Positions 27,265-35,904 of a stretch of 64,000 bases of DNA are shown in pieces. The notes beneath the pieces were generated by a model that saw only the letters and a list, made by a program, of their open reading frames with translations, was not told the origin of the DNA and did no database searches. Numbering within the stretch: the first letter of the stretch is position 1; the number at the start of each line of letters is the position of its first letter. Position numbers and translations under genes: made by a program. Origin of the DNA: Polynucleobacter sp. SHI8 (GTDB taxonomy: Bacteria > Pseudomonadota > Gammaproteobacteria > Burkholderiales > Burkholderiaceae); assembly GCF_027944005.1 (NCBI RefSeq), contig NZ_AP027204.1, positions 1,798,001 to 1,862,000 on the forward strand, given 5' to 3'.

Positions 27265-28185
27265 TTAATCTGGTTCAATTTGCAAGACGTCAAATGCTCC
27301 TTTAAGCCGGGCATTGTATTTACGACGCATTTCTTTCATTTCTTCATCGCTCCAGGTTCTAAAACCCTCTTTCGATTTCATGCCATATTTACCGTTGGCA
27401 ATCAAATTCGCAATGACCGGTTGCAAACCAGTTACATTATATAAAGATGGCCAAATTTCAACGGAAGCTCCAGCCATACCTTCCCAACCACTGATCTCTT
27501 TTTGTGTCATCGGCCCAACCGCAGCATAGCGAAAACCAAAGCTATAACGCACCGCCGTATCAACGTCATCAGGCGTAGCAATACCAGCATCAACCAGTGA
27601 TAAAGCCTCACGCATGAGCGCATGTTGAATACGATTAGCTAAAAAACCTGGGATATCTTTTCTGACCAACACCGGTTTTTTACCAGCGGCACGATACAAC
27701 TCACAAACCTCTTCCCCCATCCTTGGGTCTGATTTTTCACCAAGCACAACTTCGACTAACGGCACAATGTGTGCTGGCATAAAGTAATGTGCATTGAACA
27801 TGCGATTAGCGGTAGGTAAGTTTTCGGCAATTTTTGATATCGGAAATCCTGAACTATTGCTGCCAATTGGAATATGTGCAGGTACTCGTTGATCTAACTG
27901 GGCAAATAAGGCTTGCTTGAGAGCCATATCTTCTTTAATAGTTTCTAATACCCAAATCACGTCGGTCCAATCACTCCAATCATCAATTGATCCGAAAATT
28001 AAGGGAGTTTCTTGAGGATTCCAAGAAGGATTCATATCCTTCGTTAGTTGGACTATCTCATCTTCTTGGCTCTTGGCGCGATCTACATTTCGACCTAACA
28101 AAATGACGGCATGAGCACTGGCCAAAAAACCGGCGGCAATTCCGACAGCCATAATTCCTGTGCCCAATATGACAACTTTTTTCAT
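27265..28185 (-). CDS. 3-hydroxyacyl-CoA dehydrogenase-family oxidoreductase
   Basis: This 306-residue NAD-dependent dehydrogenase has the Rossmann motif VVILGTGIMAVGIAAGFL, the SNSSGFPISKIA segment with the catalytic Ser region, and HYFMPAHIVPLVEVV with the catalytic His. DIPGFLANRIQHALMREA leads into the C-terminal helical domain. It may act on a hydroxyacyl-CoA or a free hydroxyacid, as in carnitine dehydrogenase and lambda-crystallin relatives. It is the first gene of the leftward operon and lies behind one of two palindromic operators. Confidence 0.88.
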   Translation of the reverse strand: MKKVVILGTGIMAVGIAAGFLASAHAVILLGRNVDRAKSQEDEIVQLTKDMNPSWNPQETPLIFGSIDDWSDWTDVIWVLETIKEDMALKQALFAQLDQRVPAHIPIGSNSSGFPISKIAENLPTANRMFNAHYFMPAHIVPLVEVVLGEKSDPRMGEEVCELYRAAGKKPVLVRKDIPGFLANRIQHALMREALSLVDAGIATPDDVDTAVRYSFGFRYAAVGPMTQKEISGWEGMAGASVEIWPSLYNVTGLQPVIANLIANGKYGMKSKEGFRTWSDEEMKEMRRKYNARLKGAFDVLQIEPD

Positions 28186-28209
28186 CGGTCTCCTCCAACT
28201 CCAAAACCA

Positions 28210-28225
28210 ACTTGTTCGTACAAGT
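28210..28225. promoter_or_regulatory. Palindromic operator, left copy
   Basis: ACTTGTTCGTACAAGT has 6-bp arms around TCGT, 24 bp upstream of the leftward hydroxyacyl-CoA dehydrogenase gene. It differs by one base from the copy at 28324. Its form is like GntR/HutC operators, and a GntR gene lies 1 kb away. Confidence 0.75.
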
Positions 28226-28323
28226 AGTTTATGTATACTTTTAATTAATTGAATTTATTTAATTGTAACCAATAAATTACTTGATAATTTCAATATTATT
28301 ATAAAGTGATTATTTTTTATTAA

Positions 28324-28339
28324 ACCTGTTCGTACAAGT
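28324..28339. promoter_or_regulatory. Palindromic operator, right copy
   Basis: ACCTGTTCGTACAAGT sits directly before the AGGAG ribosome site of the rightward lactonase gene. It repeats the left operator with one change (third base). The two centres are 114 bp apart, which would allow looping between two bound dimers. Confidence 0.75.
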
Positions 28340-28353
28340 TAGGAGCCATACTC

Positions 28354-29277
28354 GTGTTTAATCCCTTTCAACAAGTAGAATTAATTAAAGCTGAACCATT
28401 CATGTCCATGCCAGCAAAGTTTCGTAATCCAAAACGAACTTCTTGGGCAGATCCAAACCGCCAAGGCGCTGAAATTGAGTGTTTTTTAGAAGGTCCGTCC
28501 TTTGACCGTGAAGGTAATTTATGGTTTGTAGATATTCCCTATGGCCGTATTTTTAGAATCTCAACTAAAGGTGAGTGGGAACTCATCACGCAATATGACG
28601 GATGGCCAAACGGCTTAAAGTTTCATAAAGACGGTAGAGCATTTATTTGCGATTACAAAATGGGACTCCTGAGCCTAGATACAAAAACTGGCAAAATCGA
28701 AACGATTTTAGGCTCTATGTACAGCGAATCATTTAAGGGCTTAAATGACCTCCACTTTGCAGCGAATGGCGACCTATACTTCACTGACCAGGGCCAAACT
28801 GGAATTGCTGATCCTACAGGTCGTGTGTTTCGTTTACGCGCAAATGGTCAATTAGACCGTTTAGCTCTCAATGTTCCAAGTCCTAACGGTATTACATTAT
28901 CAACTACCGATAAGCATTGTTATGTGGCAGTAACTCGCTCACAACAAATTTGGCGCTTACCCATCATGGCTGATGGTTCAGTTTCCAAAACAGGTGTTGC
29001 GATTCAGTTATCTGGTGGTGCTGCTGGTCCTGACGGCATAGAAATGGATTCAGAAAATGGTCTACTCGTTTGCCACCTTGGTGTTGGTGTTTGGCGCTTT
29101 GATAGCAATATGTTGCCAACTCATTTGATTTACTCTGAAAATAAACACCACCACCATCTTGCCAATATTTGTACTGGCGGTGATGGCAGAGATCTTTACA
29201 TCACTGAATCAATGTCCGGTGATATTCTTAAAGCACGTTTACCAGTTGCTGGTAAAAAGATGTTTGGTCTTAGCTGA
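28354..29277 (+). CDS. SMP-30/gluconolactonase-family lactonase
   Basis: This 307-residue six-bladed beta-propeller hydrolase opens sugar-acid lactones with a divalent metal. Metal ligands are visible as Glu in CFLEGPSFDREGNLWF, Asn in NVPSPNGITLS and Asp in GPDGIEMDSENG. It starts at GTG 28354 with AGGAG eight bases upstream. There is no signal peptide. It is the first gene of a long rightward operon; the next gene is the likely regulator. Confidence 0.88.
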   Translation: MFNPFQQVELIKAEPFMSMPAKFRNPKRTSWADPNRQGAEIECFLEGPSFDREGNLWFVDIPYGRIFRISTKGEWELITQYDGWPNGLKFHKDGRAFICDYKMGLLSLDTKTGKIETILGSMYSESFKGLNDLHFAANGDLYFTDQGQTGIADPTGRVFRLRANGQLDRLALNVPSPNGITLSTTDKHCYVAVTRSQQIWRLPIMADGSVSKTGVAIQLSGGAAGPDGIEMDSENGLLVCHLGVGVWRFDSNMLPTHLIYSENKHHHHLANICTGGDGRDLYITESMSGDILKARLPVAGKKMFGLS

Positions 29278-29278
29278 C

Positions 29279-30028
29279 ATGCTACAAGCAGTAACTAAAA
29301 GAGTGGTTTTGTATCGGCAGGTTGCAGAGCAACTTGTCGATCAAATCCAATCTGGCGTTTGGTCTGTTGGGGATAACCTCCCCTCTGAAAACCAATTAGC
29401 TGCTAATTTTAAAGTCAGTCGCCAAACGGTTAGACAAGCGTTACAGTTTTTACACGAAAATGGTTATATCTATCGCCATCAAGGGGCTGCAACAAAAGTA
29501 ATTTCAACCTCACAACCCAGAAAATTTAGTCAAAGTTTTAACTCTCTAGGAGAGATTTTGAATTACCCACGCAACACCTACCGAGAAAGCCATATCGAAG
29601 AGTATGTGGAATGTGATCAAGATTTACAAAAAATCTTACAAGCTCCTATTGGTTCCGCTTGGTATCATATTGGAGCAATTAGACTAGAAGAAGAGACTCA
29701 TATTAAATTGGCTTGGACGGATATTTATATATTGCAAAAATTTGCTAAGTTAACTCAAATGAAAGATCATTCACGCGAAATGGTTTACTCCCAAATCGAA
29801 AAACATTTTGGCGTAAGTATTGCCCATGCCGATGTGGAGATTTCTTCCTCAAAACTAGCCAAAAAACATGCTGAGTTATTGGGCGTTCAAACGGGATCAC
29901 CTTCTTTAGTGGTTTTAAGAAGGTACTTTGATCAAGAAGGCAATCCATTTGAAATCTCTATGACTCATCATCCTGAAAATCGTTATACCTTCAAAATGAA
30001 TCTGCGTAGTTCCCATCAAATCAACTAA
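29279..30028 (+). CDS. GntR-family (HutC subfamily) transcriptional regulator
   Basis: This 249-residue regulator has an N-terminal winged helix (about 8-75): YRQVAEQLVDQIQSGVWSVG, LPSENQLAANFKVSRQTVRQ. The C-terminal part (about 95-245) is a UTRA ligand domain with ending EGNPFEISMTHHPENRYTFK. ATG 29279 lies 1 bp past the lactonase stop; the longer frame overlaps that gene. It most likely binds the palindromes at 28210 and 28324 and controls both divergent operons, with a pathway intermediate as inducer (inference). Confidence 0.9.
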   Translation: MLQAVTKRVVLYRQVAEQLVDQIQSGVWSVGDNLPSENQLAANFKVSRQTVRQALQFLHENGYIYRHQGAATKVISTSQPRKFSQSFNSLGEILNYPRNTYRESHIEEYVECDQDLQKILQAPIGSAWYHIGAIRLEEETHIKLAWTDIYILQKFAKLTQMKDHSREMVYSQIEKHFGVSIAHADVEISSSKLAKKHAELLGVQTGSPSLVVLRRYFDQEGNPFEISMTHHPENRYTFKMNLRSSHQIN

Positions 30029-30047
30029 TCAACCGAAAGAAACCAAT

Positions 30048-31184
30048 ATGTCTATTATTAAATCAGTCCATGTTGCCAATGTCAGCATACCTTTAGATAA
30101 AGTCACTTCTTTTTCAACTCGCACTGTCTCCGAACGTCACTACTGTTTAGTTAAAGTAACGAACACGGATGGTATTGAGGGTATTGGCTTTTGCTACGTT
30201 GGTAGCAAAGCAGGTGAAATTGCAAAGATTGCTGTAGAACAATTATTAGCACCAAAAATTATTGGCCAAGAAAGTCATCGTAGTGAAGGTCTTTGGCAAG
30301 AAATGTACTCTGAGTCAATTTTACAAGGGCGCTCTGGCTCAGTCATGCGTGGTATCTCGATCTTAGATACGGCTATTTGGGATTTAAATGCTCGCTCTGT
30401 TGGCTTACCTTTGCACCAATACTTAGGTGCCGTAGTTCTCGACCGCGTGCCTGCATACGCAAGTGGTGGATATTATGTAGATGGCAAGACACCTGCCCTT
30501 TTGGCAAAAGAGATGGAATCTTATGTTGCTATGGGTTTTAAAGCAGTCAAAATGAAAACTGGCCGTCTTTCTCCTCGCGAAGAAGAAGAACGTTTGGCTG
30601 CAGTAAGAGATGCGGTTGGTGATGACATTATTGTGACAATGGACGCTAATAATGCTTGGCGCGATCTGCCAACTGCTATGGAATATATTCAACGATTTGA
30701 ACAGTACAACCCGTATTGGATTGAGGAGCCGTTTTCGCCAGATGCGATTGACTTACATGCACGCCTTGCCAGTAGAACGACGATTACAGTTGCCACTGGT
30801 GAGATTGAGGTGGGTCGCTGGCGTCATCGTGAGCTTGTAGAAGCTGGCGGCTGTGAAATTTTGCAAACGGATGCGGCCGTTTGTGGTGGCATTAGTGAGT
30901 GGCGCCGTATTGCAGCATTTGCTGACTCTAAAGGCGTTACCGTCAGCCCACATTGGTTCCATGATTTACATGCACCTCTTGTTGCGGCAACGCCAAATGC
31001 CCGTTTTGTTGAGTTCTTCACCGATGATCAAGTTCTCAATTTCCGTCGCTTGATTGATAAACAATTAAGCTTTGAAAAAGGTGACTTGATGTTGCATCAA
31101 ACACCGGGTCTTGGCTTTAATTTTGATGAAGCGGCAGTGAAAAAATATGCGACTGGAAGCCAAGTATGGACACAAATTATTTAA
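30048..31184 (+). CDS. Enolase-superfamily enzyme, acid-sugar dehydratase-like
   Basis: This is a 378-residue mandelate racemase-group protein. Visible are FKAVKMKTG (strand-2 Lys), VTMDANNAW (Asp ligand), YWIEEPFS (Glu), VATGEIEVG (Glu), and the Asp/His pair in LQTDAAVCGG and VSPHWFHDLHAPL. The Lys plus His-Asp pattern is that of dehydratases or racemases of hydroxyacids such as sugar acids. Next to a lactonase, dehydration of an opened aldonic-type acid is a reasonable guess. The exact substrate is unknown. It overlaps the next gene by 19 bp. Confidence 0.86.
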   Translation: MSIIKSVHVANVSIPLDKVTSFSTRTVSERHYCLVKVTNTDGIEGIGFCYVGSKAGEIAKIAVEQLLAPKIIGQESHRSEGLWQEMYSESILQGRSGSVMRGISILDTAIWDLNARSVGLPLHQYLGAVVLDRVPAYASGGYYVDGKTPALLAKEMESYVAMGFKAVKMKTGRLSPREEEERLAAVRDAVGDDIIVTMDANNAWRDLPTAMEYIQRFEQYNPYWIEEPFSPDAIDLHARLASRTTITVATGEIEVGRWRHRELVEAGGCEILQTDAAVCGGISEWRRIAAFADSKGVTVSPHWFHDLHAPLVAATPNARFVEFFTDDQVLNFRRLIDKQLSFEKGDLMLHQTPGLGFNFDEAAVKKYATGSQVWTQII

Positions 31185-32227
31185 GTGCTGAAGAAGTACA
31201 AAATTTTATCTCCAAGGTCTTTATTGGCCTTGGTATGCCAACTCAAGATGCGACCTTATGTGCAGACTTAATGGTTCGTACAGATTTATCTGGTGCTGAT
31301 GGGCATGGCGTATTTCGCTTGTTGCAATACGCTCGCCGCATAAAGTCTGGGGGCATTAACCTAAATCCGGAAATGAGACTTTTGCAGGACGCTCCTTCTA
31401 TCGGGCTACTTCATGGTGATAATGCCATGGGCCATTTGGTGATGCATCGCTGTGCTGAAATGGCAATTGCTAAAGCCAAAGTAACTGGTATAGGCTGGAT
31501 GGGTTGTTGTTATGGCAATCATGCCGGTGCGGGATCAACCTATGCCAATCTCGTATCAGAGGCAGGTCTCGTTGGTATTTATATGGCAGTAGGAAGTGCC
31601 AATCATATGGCCCCATGGGGTGGTGTTGATCCTCTACTGTCGACTAATCCCATTGCCATCTCTGTTCCAACGAGCAATCAACAAGGTCCTGTTGTTTTAG
31701 ACATGGCCACAACTGTTGCCGCATACGGTAAAGTAAAAATGAAGGCACAAGCAGGTGAACCAATGCCTGTTGGCTGGATGATTGATAAACAAGGCAATCC
31801 CTTAACTGATCCAAACCGATCGTCTGAAGGGACGCTTTTACCAATTGGTGATTACAAAGGCTATGGCTTGTCTCTAATGATTGCTCTTTTAGCTGGCTCA
31901 ATGAATGGTGCGGCCGTTGGCTCACAACTTGTCGACTTCAATGATGATGAAACTGCGGTAACCAATACAGGTCAAACTATTATTGCGGTCAATCCAGAAT
32001 TTTTAGCGGGTTTCCAAAATATGACACAATCTGCGGATCAACTGATTGGTGAAATTAAATCATCCAAACCATTACCCAATGTTTCAAAGATTCGAGTTCC
32101 TGGTGATGGAGCGGCGCAGGCTAAGCAAAAAAGAAAGGTAGAGGGGATTCCGATTCCGGCAGGGTTACTCAAAAACCTGCATACTTGTGCAGAACTTGCA
32201 GGTATCGAACCTATTCAAATGAATTAA
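31166..32227 (+). CDS. Malate/lactate dehydrogenase-family (Ldh) oxidoreductase
   Basis: This 353-residue NAD(P)-dependent dehydrogenase belongs to the family of YiaK, ComC and ureidoglycolate dehydrogenase, with a fold unlike the Rossmann type. Family segments are RTDLSGADGHGVFRLLQYA, GCCYGNHAGAGSTYA (active-site His) and DYKGYGLSLMIALLAGSMNG. It probably reduces or oxidises a 2-oxo/2-hydroxy acid made by the preceding dehydratase (inference). Its start overlaps that gene by 19 bp. Confidence 0.88.
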   Translation: MDTNYLSAEEVQNFISKVFIGLGMPTQDATLCADLMVRTDLSGADGHGVFRLLQYARRIKSGGINLNPEMRLLQDAPSIGLLHGDNAMGHLVMHRCAEMAIAKAKVTGIGWMGCCYGNHAGAGSTYANLVSEAGLVGIYMAVGSANHMAPWGGVDPLLSTNPIAISVPTSNQQGPVVLDMATTVAAYGKVKMKAQAGEPMPVGWMIDKQGNPLTDPNRSSEGTLLPIGDYKGYGLSLMIALLAGSMNGAAVGSQLVDFNDDETAVTNTGQTIIAVNPEFLAGFQNMTQSADQLIGEIKSSKPLPNVSKIRVPGDGAAQAKQKRKVEGIPIPAGLLKNLHTCAELAGIEPIQMN

Positions 32228-32238
32228 GGAGAATGAAC

Positions 32239-33231
32239 GTGAAGAAGTTTTCATTAAAGCAACTACCCACCAAATTACTTTTTGCTGGATTGAGTATCTT
32301 CTTCACCTCTCCTGTCTTTGCTCAGTCAAATGCAGATTACCCCAATAAGCCCATCCGTTTAATTATTGGATTTGCAGCAGGTGGTGGCTCAGATACCGCT
32401 GCAAGGTTAATTGCCCCGAAGTTCAGCGAATATATTGGACAGTCCGTCATTATTGAAAATAAACCAGGTGCAGGCGGTAATCTGGCGAGTGATTACATCG
32501 TCAAAGCCCCTGCTGATGGCTACAACATTTTATTAACAACCATTGGCTCTTTAGCCATTAATCCTCACATGCCTGAAGGAACAAGCTTTGATCCTTTAAA
32601 AGACTTCAGCATGATTACTCAGGGTGTTACTTTTTCTAATATTTTGGTTGTCAAAGCTGATTCGCCAATTAAAAATCTGAAAGATTTTGTAAATGCCGGC
32701 AAAGATAAAAAAGGATTTGTGACTTTTGGCTCTTCTGGTAATGGGAGTACGGGTCACCTTGCAGGTGAACTTCTTAAAATTCGCTCTGGCATGAATGCTC
32801 AACACATTAATTACAAAGGTGGTGGGCCTGCTATGAATGATTTACTGGGGGGCAATATTACAGCGATTTTTGCAAGTACGCCAACCGCAATTCCGTTTAT
32901 TGAAGCCGGAAAATTAAGAGCGCTCGGTGTAACCGGCTCCAAACGTGCACTAGCTTTGCCAAATGTGCCCACCATTGCAGAACAAGGCTATCCTGGATAC
33001 CAAGCTGATAACTGGTACGCATTTGTTGGTCCCGCCAAAATGCCGGCAGAGGTAGTCAATAAACTCAATATTGCTCTTACAAAGGCGATGCGTGATCCAG
33101 ATACGCTTGATCGCTTACATCGTGTTGGACTAGAAGGCTCACCCAACTCACCAACAGAACTGTACACTTACGTCAAATCTGAATATGAAGTTTGGGGAAA
33201 AATCATTAAAAAAATACCATGGGAAAAATAA
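32239..33231 (+). CDS. TctC/Bug-family solute-binding protein
   Basis: This periplasmic binding protein has about 330 residues. A signal peptide ends SPVFAQ, then DYPNKPIRLIIGFAAGGGSD, AIPFIEAGKLRALGVTGSKR and ADNWYAFVGPAKMP. The start is decided by the ribosome site: AAGGAG at 32226-32231 is seven bases before GTG 32239 but only one before ATG 32233. It probably delivers the carboxylate used by this operon. No tctAB genes are nearby, so the membrane partner is elsewhere. Confidence 0.88.
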   Translation: MKKFSLKQLPTKLLFAGLSIFFTSPVFAQSNADYPNKPIRLIIGFAAGGGSDTAARLIAPKFSEYIGQSVIIENKPGAGGNLASDYIVKAPADGYNILLTTIGSLAINPHMPEGTSFDPLKDFSMITQGVTFSNILVVKADSPIKNLKDFVNAGKDKKGFVTFGSSGNGSTGHLAGELLKIRSGMNAQHINYKGGGPAMNDLLGGNITAIFASTPTAIPFIEAGKLRALGVTGSKRALALPNVPTIAEQGYPGYQADNWYAFVGPAKMPAEVVNKLNIALTKAMRDPDTLDRLHRVGLEGSPNSPTELYTYVKSEYEVWGKIIKKIPWEK

Positions 33232-34511
33232 TGGGATACACCATCAGTGAAAAAATTCTGGCTAAACGAGCAAAGAAAGATTCTGTAAAAGCCGGCGAAG
33301 TCGTTGTCTGTGATGTTGACTTTGCGATGGTTACCGATACACGAGCATCAAACACCATCAAAATGATGAGTAAATTAGATAAAGATGCTCTTAAGTTTAC
33401 GCAAAATACGGCTTTAGTTTTAGATCATTACTCTCCTCCTCCAAACCTGGAGGCTGCTGAGATTCATCAAAAAATGCGCAACTTTTCTGAGCAGGCAAAT
33501 ACGCACTTATATGACATCGGTGATGGTATTTGCCACCAAGTATTGCCAGAGGGGGGACATCTCACGAGTGGTGATTTAATTGTAGGTACGGATACCCACT
33601 CAGTGACTTATGGCGCATTTAACGCTTTTGGAACTGGTATCGAAGGTAGTGATGTTGCCACGGTAATGGCAAGTGGCAAACTATGGTTTCGGGTTCCTGA
33701 ATCTGTTCAGATTCATCTCAATGGCGAACTTCAACCTGGGGTATGGGCAAAAGATATTACCTTATATCTTTTAGGAAAATATAAAGCTGAAGGTTTGAAC
33801 TACAAGGCAATTGAATACATTGGTTCAGCAGTTAGCAAAATGGATATTGATGACCGTATGACCTTGTGTAATCATGCGGCTGAACTTGGTGCTAAAGCAG
33901 CGATTTTAGAAGCTGATCAAAAAACCATTGACTGGTTATCTGCTCACGGCGCTAAAACTCCTGCCCCAGTCTACGCCGATCACGATGCGATCTATGCGTT
34001 TAAGGATCAACTCAATGTGTCTACTCTTGCGCCTCAAGTAGCTAGAAAGCACAATGTCGATGATGTGGTAGGAACAGACCAAATTGATCGTCAAGCGATT
34101 CAATTTGCTCTAATAGGTACCTGCACCAATGGTCGACTCGATGATATTCGGCAAGCAGCGCACATCTTAAAAGGTAAGAAATTGGCGAAGGGGGTGCGTA
34201 TGATTGTTACTCCGGCTTCTCGTCAAATCTATTTAGCTGCGTTACGTGAAGGTCTGATTGAAATCCTAACCTCTGCGGGTGCATCTTTTGAAGCAGCTGG
34301 TTGTGGAACTTGTGTTGGCATTACCAATCATCTAGTTCCAGGTAATCAAGAAACAGTTATTTCAAGTGCAAATCGTAATTTTAAGGGCCGACTCTCCAAT
34401 GATGAAGCAGACATTTGGTTAGGGTCTGCAGCAACGGTTGCGGCTTCTGCCCTCACTGGCTTTATTACTGACCCAAGAACTGTCGCCGGTGGCTCGTGGA
34501 GAAATGCATGA
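33231..34511 (+). CDS. Aconitase/LeuC-family hydro-lyase, large subunit
   Basis: This iron-sulfur hydro-lyase subunit has about 426 residues. Cluster cysteines lie in LIGTCTNGRLDD and AAGCGTCVGI, and substrate-binding GTDTHSVTYGAFNAFGTGI is present. ATG 33231 shares a base with the TctC stop (TAATG); an in-frame ATG at 33219 is possible. The small subunit follows with an ATGA overlap. Leucine synthesis genes are absent and a lyase follows, so I read it as a catabolic hydratase like 2,3-dimethylmaleate hydratase rather than isopropylmalate isomerase (inference). Confidence 0.88.
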   Translation: MGYTISEKILAKRAKKDSVKAGEVVVCDVDFAMVTDTRASNTIKMMSKLDKDALKFTQNTALVLDHYSPPPNLEAAEIHQKMRNFSEQANTHLYDIGDGICHQVLPEGGHLTSGDLIVGTDTHSVTYGAFNAFGTGIEGSDVATVMASGKLWFRVPESVQIHLNGELQPGVWAKDITLYLLGKYKAEGLNYKAIEYIGSAVSKMDIDDRMTLCNHAAELGAKAAILEADQKTIDWLSAHGAKTPAPVYADHDAIYAFKDQLNVSTLAPQVARKHNVDDVVGTDQIDRQAIQFALIGTCTNGRLDDIRQAAHILKGKKLAKGVRMIVTPASRQIYLAALREGLIEILTSAGASFEAAGCGTCVGITNHLVPGNQETVISSANRNFKGRLSNDEADIWLGSAATVAASALTGFITDPRTVAGGSWRNA

Positions 34512-35017
34512 GTAATATGTTAATCGAAGGAAAAACCTTCTTGCTAGGCGAAGAGGTCAATACAGACATCAATTGCTCAAGTAAATATCTTCCCGGCAAA
34601 GATAGTGAATATGTAAGTACTGTTGCTTTTGAGAAATTAGAGCCTGGCTTTGCTCAAGGCGTGATTGCAAATGGCGGCGGAATTTTAGTCGCTGGTAAAA
34701 ACTTTGGTATCAACTCTTCTAGAGAGCAAGCGATTCATGTTCTACATTTGATGAAGGTCAAATGTATTTTGGCACCATCTTTTGGTCGACAATTTTTTCG
34801 TAATGCCATCAATAATGGTCTGCCAATTATTGAATGTGATACTGCACAAATTCAAGCAGGGGAAAACTTACAAGTTGACTTACAACTCGGTAAGGTCATT
34901 TCGAATTCCTATGAAATCAACTTTACTCCCCTGCCTCAAGAAATTTTAAAAATTATTCAAATGGGCGGTTTACTGAATTTCATTACGAAACATCCTGATT
35001 GGAATTTTGCCGCATGA
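34508..35017 (+). CDS. Aconitase/LeuD-family hydro-lyase, small subunit
   Basis: This swivelling-domain subunit has about 169 residues. Family segments are FLLGEEVNTDINCSSKYLPG, GILVAGKNFGINSSREQA (substrate loop) and ILAPSFGRQFFRNAINNGLP. ATG 34508 overlaps the large-subunit stop (ATGA) and has GGAG upstream. The next gene starts in its own stop codon (ATGA). It forms a heterodimer with the product of the preceding gene. Confidence 0.9.
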   Translation: MSNMLIEGKTFLLGEEVNTDINCSSKYLPGKDSEYVSTVAFEKLEPGFAQGVIANGGGILVAGKNFGINSSREQAIHVLHLMKVKCILAPSFGRQFFRNAINNGLPIIECDTAQIQAGENLQVDLQLGKVISNSYEINFTPLPQEILKIIQMGGLLNFITKHPDWNFAA

Positions 35018-35904
35018 ATCTAAGCCCTGCACATAAACGAGAAAAACTACGCCAGTTAATCAATGGTAAGGATGTAGTCGTTGCCCCAGGAATTTATGAT
35101 GCCTTTGGCGCAAAGCTTGTTACGAATGCTGGATTTTCGGCGGTATACCTCACCGGTAATGGCGTTTCGGCATCTCTCTTAGGTCATCCAGATATTGGAC
35201 AAGTCGATCTCACGTTAATTGCTGATCATGCAAGACGTATCGCTGCCTGCACCCATTTACCGTTAATCTGCGATGCGGATACCGGCTATGGCGGGCTTTT
35301 TAATATTCAACGAACTGTTCAGGAATTTGAGGCGGCTGGAGTTAGCGCGATTCATATTGAAGATCAACGCTTCCCTAAGCGGTGTGCACAATTTGAAGGT
35401 GCGCGAACAGTATTGGATTTCAAAGAAGCCATTAATCAAATTAAAGCTGCTACCTTAAGTCGTGTGGATGATAGCTTGATGATTATTGCAAGAACAGATT
35501 GTGCAGCAAGTTTAGGCTTAGATCATGCCATTGAACGAGCAAGAGCTTTTATTGATGAAGGTGCTGATGCCGTCTTTGTTGAATTAAAACCGAGTCCGAA
35601 TGCGATTGAGATGATTCGACGGATTAAAGATGAAGTGAAGTCGACCTGTATGTTTAATGTGGATGTAGGCGGTGCTGTTTCTGAATTACAGGCCTCACAA
35701 ATGAAATCTTTGGGAATCGATATTGCGATTCATCCAAGTCTGGGCCGAGGAGTTTTTGGTTATGCCATGCAACAAGCGTTAACTAAATTAAAGTCTTCTG
35801 GCAACATTGCTGGACTTCGTGAAAGCATGCTAACTGGCGCACAATACAATGCTGCGCTAGGTCTTGCTGATTTTGAAGAGTGGGAAAAAAAGTTTTTTGA
35901 TTAA
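35014..35904 (+). CDS. Isocitrate lyase/PEP mutase-family lyase
   Basis: This 296-residue TIM-barrel lyase has the metal site CDADTGYGG and the lid IEDQRFPKRCAQFEGARTV with the catalytic Cys. IARTDCAASLGLDHAIERA and NVDVGGAVSE are family segments. Relatives are 2-methylisocitrate lyase, 2,3-dimethylmalate lyase and oxaloacetate decarboxylase. Directly behind an aconitase-type hydratase, it most likely cleaves the hydrated diacid into two keto/carboxylic acids (inference). It is the last gene of the operon and abuts the convergent GST gene. Confidence 0.88.
   Translation: MNLSPAHKREKLRQLINGKDVVVAPGIYDAFGAKLVTNAGFSAVYLTGNGVSASLLGHPDIGQVDLTLIADHARRIAACTHLPLICDADTGYGGLFNIQRTVQEFEAAGVSAIHIEDQRFPKRCAQFEGARTVLDFKEAINQIKAATLSRVDDSLMIIARTDCAASLGLDHAIERARAFIDEGADAVFVELKPSPNAIEMIRRIKDEVKSTCMFNVDVGGAVSELQASQMKSLGIDIAIHPSLGRGVFGYAMQQALTKLKSSGNIAGLRESMLTGAQYNAALGLADFEEWEKKFFD

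Noticed and set aside
28260..28320. Sigma-70 promoter in the divergent region (TTGATA with a TATAAA-like box)
   Set aside because: The spacing is only about 13 bp and the region is very A+T-rich, so such pairs arise by chance.
33231..35017. Leucine biosynthesis leuCD
   Set aside because: The neighbours are a lactonase, enolase-family enzyme and ICL-type lyase, with no leuA or leuB; a catabolic hydratase is the better reading.
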